Shown piece by piece: positions 57,464-64,000 of a stretch of 64,000 nucleotides of DNA. The DNA lies in assembly GCF_033568475.1 (NCBI RefSeq), contig NW_027331831.1, positions 11,222,001 to 11,286,000 on the forward strand, written 5' to 3'. Numbering within the stretch: position 1 is the first letter of the stretch; each line of letters begins with the position of its first letter. A model generated the notes under the pieces. The model made no database searches and was not told the origin of the DNA. It saw nothing but the letters and a program-made list of their open reading frames with translations. The translations under genes and the position numbers were made by a program. Source of the DNA: Henckelia pumila (taxonomy: Eukaryota > Streptophyta > Magnoliopsida > Lamiales > Gesneriaceae).

Positions 57464-60005
57464 TGAAACGACCCTAACTCTATAATAAATAAATATGCGG
57501 AAATTTTTTTTTTTTTTTATACTTACTAAATAAAATATGTACATATATGCCCATACATATATGCACAGAGTAAAAATATTTAAAATGAATAAACAATTAA
57601 ATACTTAAATAAAAATGCATTTTTAAAAATATAATAAATATCTGAGTCAAACATTAATTAAAAATATACTGCATAAGTAAATAAAAGTTTGCATGCACTG
57701 AAAATATTAAATAAATATTCTAGACCCTCAATCACTGAAAATAATAAAAATGTATCATGCTGACAAAAACAATAACATGCATAGCGACTCAGAATATTTC
57801 ACGGTCACGGGGCCACTGCATGCATGCTCATACGTCCTCGCCTCCGGTGGGTACAATGTCATCCTCAACGTACTCACCTGCACCATACCAGTGTAGTGAG
57901 CCTAGAGGCCCAACATGCTAACATAACAAGGGTTTAAAATAATTTAAACCAATTTAATACTAATACATACATATACATGAATGAGCATGCTTAAAAATTA
58001 CATAACATAACTTACTTAAATAAACATAATACATAACATAATACATAACATTATTGAGCAATTTATTTTCTAAGATAGCATGGTTGTATCCGTAGTGTAA
58101 CCTTAAATCATACATTAAATACTGATCAGCGTGGAAACCTACGTACGTGGCCGGTGACGAATCACCTCTTAAATTGGCAGTAAACTGCCCTTCAATCATA
58201 TGGGGACGAATCCCCCTTAAATTGTCACACTACTTCAACTTCCAACATAAAATATTTTTATTGCTCAACTTAAACATTAAATCATGCATAAAATATTATT
58301 TCATGAATGCATGTACTTGAATAAAATGTGTGTCCATCATATATATTTAATTTAATTTCTTACTAACATATAAATATTAAAATAACTTAAATGCATATAA
58401 ATAATTAAATATATATTCAGGACACATGCAAATTTTCTCATGGATGGTCCTAGACTGCTGGCCCTACACACAAGCCCATTAAAATTACACTAAGCCCAAT
58501 AACACTTAAACTGGCCCAATGGGCCCAAAAACCCAAAGACTGGCCCATTAACTTGTATGGGCCCAAAATCCCATAAAATAAATGGACTAACTTAATTAAA
58601 ATTTTAAAAGTCCAAATAAAATTATTTGGGAGTCCAAATAATTTTATTTCAATTTATTTGACCCAAAACACATAAATTCGTAAAATACTTTAAAAATAAA
58701 AAGACTCGAGCCCGGCCCACCAAACTCGGACCCGAACTCACTAACCCGACCCACTACCTAACCGCCCCGACCCGGACCCAAGACCCGACCCGGAACCACT
58801 AACCTAGCCCAACCCGATCCCCCCCTCTCCTATTGCCTCTCGGCCGTGAGCAGCAGGCCCTCTTGGCCTGCTGCCGGCCGGCTCCGGCCGCCCCTGGCCG
58901 GAGCGCCGCTGCCCGGACGTAGCCCACGTCCGGGCGGACCTAACCCAGCCAGGCCCCAACCCCCATGCAACCAGGAACCACCGAGCCGAACCCATAATCC
59001 CGAAACCCTAACCTGCGCTCCTCTTGCCCTTCTAGCTTAACCCTGTTCGGCCGAGCCCCAACCCAGCCTTAGCCCGGTCATGGTTCGACCCCAAGGCCCC
59101 TACGAGACCCAAGGAACATCTGCCAACAGCCCTTGACCAATCTATATCAAAAAAAACGTGAACATGAAGCAAAGCATGGAAAAATTTCGAACCCTTCAAC
59201 CCTTTTCTGAAATAATTCGAAAGCTTTAATGCATAAACCATCAACACAATATAGATATCTGATTGGCACGAAAAGTTGAAAGAAAATCATGCCTTTCACC
59301 GATTTATAGAGCAACAAGCGTGTACGACGGGCTTCGGGACGACGGAACTCAAATACGGGACTCTTGGAGCTTCACGATCCTTGGCTATGGCTTTCTGGGT
59401 TTGCTGGGTCGAAAGGATGAAGGAAATGAGTGGGGGTGGCGGCTGAAGTTTGAGAGTGACGTGAGGTTTGGGTGGGGTTGGGTAGATTTAGGTTTTAATA
59501 ATTAAGGAAATAGGTTTTTTTTTTTTTTAGGTTAATAAATAGAATAATATAAAAATTTAAACATTCTAATAAAAATTTAAATCAGAAACTTAAATTAAAA
59601 TTTATAAAATCCCGAAATTAAGAATTAGGGGAATTTTAAAGATAATTAAAAATCATTATTTTGGCTAATTTTGGATAAAAATGACCCCTAAAATTAAATA
59701 AAATTAAATACTTAAAATTTTGGGATAATAAAACTCAAAATAATATTTTAAGGCTCTAAAAAAGCTCATAAAATAATTTGGGTGGAAAGTTGTCATCCCG
59801 TCCGTCCACGGTCCCGTCTACGCGATTAAATAATAAAAATACTGAAAATCATAAAAATCACTAATTATGGGTTAAATGCTTAAAATAAATTTAATCATGC
59901 ACAAATAATTCACATAATTATTTAACCCATAAATCATAAATTTAAATAATTAAATATCTTAATTATGCAGGCGGATTTAAGTAATTAAAAATACCGGGTG
60001 TTACA
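57464..60005 (-). repeat. Right (5') LTR, 2542 bp
   Basis: Nearly identical to 50062-52601. Differences seen by eye include single substitutions near 57619, 58451, 58733, 58790, 58910, 59104 and 59412, a 2-base insertion near 59434, and one A fewer near 59883. Confidence 0.95.
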
Positions 60006-60010
60006 ATATG

Positions 60011-61593
60011 TATGGATCAAATCCGTCTCAAGGAACTCACATCGGACGTATTCTTTCTATTTTAGTTGGGAAAGAACGGTATGTGCTATTAAACTTATTC
60101 AGTAGAAGCTGTATTACGAGGGAAATCACATAATTATAAAAACTCCATTTAATATGTAGCAAAATATGCTTTCACAATATTTATATATTTTGTATATTCT
60201 CGCGCAAAACATTTATCTCATTTTCAATATGTGTCCACAAAATAATTTAATTATCGGATTTCACACCGCACGACATACCGATTTCATTTCATTTAACTTT
60301 TTGAAACTTCTAAAAAGTATCTTTTATTCTGTTATATTTTATTCCAATACGCAATACTTTAAAATATTCAATTACAAATTATTATTTACGTAAATCTAAT
60401 TCAAATATATTTTAACAGTATTCATAAAAATACAGTATGCATAAAGATCAGAGCCGTTAATTTGAATTGGGTCTGTCGGGTCGGCCCAACTAAAAGCGGG
60501 CCTAGGCGAGCCAACCCATGCGGGTCGCGGTCCTATGCGGGCCAACCCGAGGTGGGATGGGGTTGGCTCTCGAGCCTGGAAAAAAAATTTTAATTTTGTT
60601 TTTACTTCATGGTGATATATGGGTTAGTGTATGCTACACTAGATCATGTAGGTTCCTTGAATTTTTATGAAAATTGACATATGTGTGAATAATCCAAGGA
60701 CTAATATTTGACCACATCATGGGGGAGAAATACTCCAGGTGTAGCATAGAATAATCCGTGATGATATATATACTTTTTAATGAAATTTGTGAATTTTTTT
60801 TCTATTAATTATTTTATATAAAACTTACATGTGTGAAATCAATAATTATAAATTTTATTAATATGTTTATATTAATATTTATTTATTTATTTATAATTAA
60901 TTATAATGAATTATTTTATTTATTTATTTTATTTGTTGTGAGTCAACCCACCTTAAATTAGGTTGAGTTGGGATTTTCAGCTCGCCTTTGTCCCGCTAAT
61001 CTAACACTTACTCGCGGACACCACATGCTTTCTTTTAATTAACATGGGAAGAGAGAAATAAAGAAAAAAATTCTTTCCATTTATATTCTTTTAAAAAAAA
61101 TTGTCCTAAAAAATATTGATGCCTCTCCACATCTAAGAATTTAAGTTCCATCTTGTGAAAATTTAACTTAAAATTCATGCATGTTGGATACAATATAAAT
61201 ATATAATATACAATGAACACAAGCTGACTTCAATTAGCAAATAAAGAAAATCACCGTTTTGCTGCTTCTCTATATCATTGTCTTTTTTGTGATTATGATC
61301 ATTTAGTTTGTCAAATTCCCGTCGTAATCCGCTATCTTTATATTTCTTAAAATTTTATTCATTTTGTTTTTTGCGTAACAATTAAATGTTTGATGTCATA
61401 TCAGTATTTCTTTGAAAAAAAACTAAAATTGAAAAGTAAATTAGCAAAATAGAAAAAAAAAATATTTATCGACAGCATAAAAGAGAAAAAGGAAAGATAG
61501 AGAAAGAAAAACAAGTGAAAAGAAAAAAAGAAAAAAAAAAAAAAGAAGAAGAAGAAGAAACAATTTCCCCATAAAATAAAGTTGGAAAGCCTT
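60011..61593. other. Gene-free spacer with a MITE
   Basis: 60011-60040 continues the short dispersed repeat into which the gypsy element inserted. 60480-60570 is GC-rich with GGGTCGG/CCAACCC motifs and, with 60940-61020, resembles the ends of a hAT-type element. The rest is AT-rich, with an A-rich/GAA run at 61520-61560. Confidence 0.4.
60621..60761. mobile_element. Small MITE (141 bp), flanked by TGATATAT
   Basis: GGGTTAGTGTATGCTACAC on the left and GTGTAGCATAGAATAATCC on the right are inverted with a few mismatches. The 8-bp direct repeat TGATATAT occurs at 60613-60620 and 60762-60769. Confidence 0.6.
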
Positions 61594-62386
61594 TTAATCA
61601 AGAGGTGGATGCGGCGTGTGACGATCATTTGCTCCTGATCCCGGATAGTCTCTGTTCGTCTCAAGTTCCATCCTACCAATAATCAATGCATTTTCTACTA
61701 TTTCCACATTTTCCTCTTCCTTATCCACCTGTTTCCATCAATCAAACAAAAGGAATTAACACCACGACACACACATATATATTCATACAAACTTTTGTTG
61801 TGAAAGTCTCACGGGTCAATTTTGCGATTCAGATCTCGTATATCCGACTTTTGAAAAATTAAATATTATTTTTCATTACATGATATATATAGATCGAACC
61901 GACCCATCTCACAAAAATATTTTCTCGTATATATTTTTATTATTAAGGTGGAAAAAAATAGTTCCTCACACTCCTTAATTTTTAGAAAATTGGGATCTGA
62001 TTTTACACTGCCCCCAAACAGTAAAAATCACATATCTAATTACCTTTAAAAAAAATCACTGAATTAAGACATCTTCTAAGCAAGAAATTATATGTTTGCT
62101 TAGCTATTTGTAAGTGCTTATATACCTTTAATGCATCATTTGGTGCGGGGAAAACTTCCTTCTCATGTAACATTAGCATAGCACCTGCAGTTTTATTTTT
62201 TTACCAAAACAAAAAATACAAAAAGAATGTTAATATTCACAAATTACTAAAATTTTGATTAATTATATTAATTAACAAAACATTGAAGATATATAATTAA
62301 TATTTACTTGAATTTGGGAGATTACTGAAAGAAGCGAGGAAGGAGAAAGCAAGTAGTAAGGTGACAAATAATGCTTGAAAGGCCAT
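61594..62386 (-). CDS. PSY-type tyrosine-sulfated peptide precursor, 3 exons
   Basis: The minus-strand exons are 62386-62308, 62184-62126 and 61728-61594, giving 90 aa, with GT-AG introns and phases that keep frame. Residues 1-22 are a signal peptide (MAFQALFVTLLLAFSFLASF). An acidic propeptide follows (VDKEEENVEIVE). Near the C-terminus, at residues 73-87, is DYPGSGANDRHTPHP, which fits the PSY pattern DY....AN..H.P. The DY pair is the recognition site for tyrosylprotein sulfotransferase. PSY peptides are secreted growth signals perceived by leucine-rich-repeat receptor kinases in Arabidopsis. A TATA box (GTATAAATAC) lies at 62443-62452, about 60 bp before the ATG. The gene is too fragmented to appear as a long ORF. 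It could instead belong to another sulfated-peptide family, but RGF and CIF motifs do not fit. Confidence 0.82.
61800..61925. repeat. Dispersed GACCCGTCTCA-type repeat copy near the PSY promoter side
   Basis: It contains GTCTCACGGGTCAATTTTG and ends GACCCATCTCAC, related to the copies at 49715-50061. It lies in intron 2 of the PSY gene (61729-62125). Confidence 0.5.
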
Positions 62387-62452
62387 TTTCTATAGCATTT
62401 CTTGATGTTAAATTTCATGCAATTCCCCTGCTGCATGCTGCTGTATTTATAC

Positions 62453-63430
62453 ACGCATGTTTCGGATAGAATAATAATATATACACTACATGTGTTGGTT
62501 GTTGTTCAAGCACAAACACATTATTATTCCTAATTTGAAGAAAAAAGTTGTAAGAGAATCATGATTTGGAGACATACCTAACTTTATTTTTCTTGAAATA
62601 ATTATATTGGTAGTGAAGTTCCAGATGTGTTTATTGGTACTTGTTTAATTTTTATTCCCACAAAAATCACCTTTTTCTTTGTGATTTTTTTTTAATTCTT
62701 TAACCAATGATGTGTTCGAGAAGACATGGCTTAATTGCATTAAAATATTTTTGCAGACTATATCGGTTTGGAGCCCGATCGAGCCCGTTATGTACCTTCA
62801 AAATTCACATTAGCTTTATGATATTAATCAACATTTCATTTGCACCAATTTTCTTGATATAACATGTTTCCTTCTTCGATTGTTTGCCATTGTGCTTGTT
62901 CGATGTTATATGGAAATGTTACTCTCTGTGTACTTTTATATAAGATGTGATGTGATCGTGTGAATTCGAAAAAAAAAATTATGGAACCGACCAGATGATA
63001 ATATGATAATCTTATATAAAAATAAATACGAATGTATATATAGCTTTGTTGTTATACGCTATGTATGTTTGATATTTATAAATTAAAGTACTCTTTCAAA
63101 CCATCAATTCACACAAAAATAATTAACTTACAAAAGAATATTAATCAAGTGCTGCATCATCGATTCCATCATTCATATGATCTTATATTTCACTAGTGTC
63201 GAATCCAAAGTTTTATTAAAATATTGTTCACTACATTTTGAATATAAAACTTATGTATGAAAACAAAAAATATTCACTACCGTATAAAGGTTTGGTTTAG
63301 GTGTTGCTCCCGATCTGTCGAGAAAGATTAGCGTGGATATATATCTCAAGTGTACGTCAGTCATATATTGTCATTTAATATAACTTATGTTGGCGAGTTG
63401 TGGTCGAGCCACCAAACTTAAATTCCTACT
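62453..63430. other. PSY gene upstream region and AT-rich spacer
   Basis: No other gene or repeat was recognised. Confidence 0.4.
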
Positions 63431-64000
63431 TTTAAAAAAAATGAGTGTAATGACGAGCAGGGTCGAATCCATATAAGAAACAGGGATTTATTTCCTTCGA
63501 GAGGAACAAATAAAAGGGGGATTTTTGGTTTTTTATACTAATATAATGATAAATAAATAAAATACTAAGCGAAAAATAAATAAGTAATTGATGAATGTTA
63601 AATTCAATCTTATAATCAATTTCAGATTCAAGAGGTTCCAATATTCAATTGTATTTCATCGACTAACAAATAATCTATTTGAGCAGTTTCTAGCAATTAA
63701 CATTAGAATCATAGGGATAGCGCCCATTAAAATTCTTGTATTTTTTTAATTTAATCGACCAAACTCAGCATCCAGTTAAAACTTATCGATGATCAACTGG
63801 GCATGATAGTGTTCCATATTGATTAAAAATATTTTTTCGCTTTGAGAAAACAATACTTAATACTGAAATTAATCTAACAATCGAGATATCTACAATTGAT
63901 CAATCGAGTTTCGTTGTTTTATTTAGATCAAATATGCTATGATAGCACAACAAACCTAATCTATTGCTACTCAAGTACCAATCATTCATGACAATTACAG
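63431..64000. other. Possible fragment of a plant LTR retrotransposon
   Basis: Phrases such as GGGTCGAATCC followed by AACAGGGATTTATTT, and the T/A-rich text with CAATTAACATTAG, resemble untranslated regions commonly found in plant LTR elements. No coding sequence or terminal repeat is visible, so the call is weak. Confidence 0.25.

Larger units (their letters stand above)
50062..60005 (-). mobile_element. Complete Ty3/gypsy chromovirus-type LTR retrotransposon (9.94 kb), TSD ATATG
   Basis: It is flanked by the perfect 5-bp duplication ATATG (50057-50061 and 60006-60010). It has two near-identical 2.54 kb LTRs, a primer-binding site complementary to TGGTATCAGAGC (57450-57461) next to the right LTR, and a polypurine tract (minus strand, 52603-52617) next to the left LTR. 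Gag with CCHC knuckle, protease, reverse transcriptase, RNase H, integrase and a C-terminal chromodomain follow in Ty3/gypsy order, as in Del/Tekay-type elements. Only about ten differences are seen between the LTRs, so insertion was recent. Gag carries a frameshift, so this copy is probably not autonomous. Confidence 0.95.

Noticed and set aside
61401-61679. 92-codon minus-strand frame with Phe-rich stretch
   Set aside because: The Phe run is the translation of the A-rich/GAA run, and the upstream part overlaps PSY exon 3 in another frame.
1-64000. CRISPR arrays, bacterial operons, rRNA genes or tRNA genes
   Set aside because: No regularly spaced direct repeats with unique spacers, no rRNA blocks and no B-box (GGTTCGAATCC) with a matching A-box. 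The primer-binding sites are only the tRNA complement.

Overview
The window looks like nuclear DNA from a eudicot plant. It has AT-rich intergenic sequence, GT-AG introns, plant-specific families (DMP/DUF679, MYB-CC, CLE, PSY, S-like RNase) and nested LTR retrotransposons and DNA transposons. The RNase pair resembles tomato RNase LE and RNase LX, which suggests an asterid, but the species cannot be fixed from sequence alone.

Layout. 1-5031: a decayed, truncated Ty3/gypsy element on the minus strand. 5090-5870: an unassigned decayed retroelement-like coding relic. 6209-6577: a small hypothetical ORF. 6669-13378: a large PIF/Harbinger transposon with a broken transposase, a Myb/SANT-like protein and two extra minus-strand ORFs, one of them a broken GRF zinc-finger protein with a C-terminal membrane segment. 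14075-14425: an RNase H-like relic. 14640 to about 27000: a nest of elements. An internally deleted gypsy element has its gag split by two solo LTRs, its left LTR split by a hAT-like element, and its right LTR split by an inverted gag fragment and by a 4.2 kb CACTA transposon. The CACTA element carries four exons of the host purine gene PURK (AIR carboxylase).

29-41 kb is the genic island: a CLE peptide gene (minus), two tandem RNase T2 genes (plus; the second ends in the ER-retention signal HDEL), an intronless DMP8/9-like gene (minus) and a six-exon MYB-CC transcription factor (minus). 41-50 kb is AT-rich, with microsatellites, a cluster of three small Helitrons and a hAT transposase relic that contains a hAT MITE. 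50062-60005 is a structurally complete, young gypsy chromovirus with 2.54 kb LTRs and a 5-bp target duplication. Its gag-pol contains what looks like a spliceable 195-bp intron. A three-exon PSY-type sulfated-peptide precursor lies at 61594-62386 (minus).

The most noteworthy items are the two small secreted-peptide genes (CLE, PSY), the HDEL-tailed RNase, the Pack-CACTA capture of PURK, the Harbinger element with a GRF-type passenger, the in-frame intron in the gypsy polyprotein, and several insertions that can be proved from empty-site copies or target duplications inside this same window. All exon boundaries were read by eye from splice sites and family conservation; no transcript or database evidence was used.
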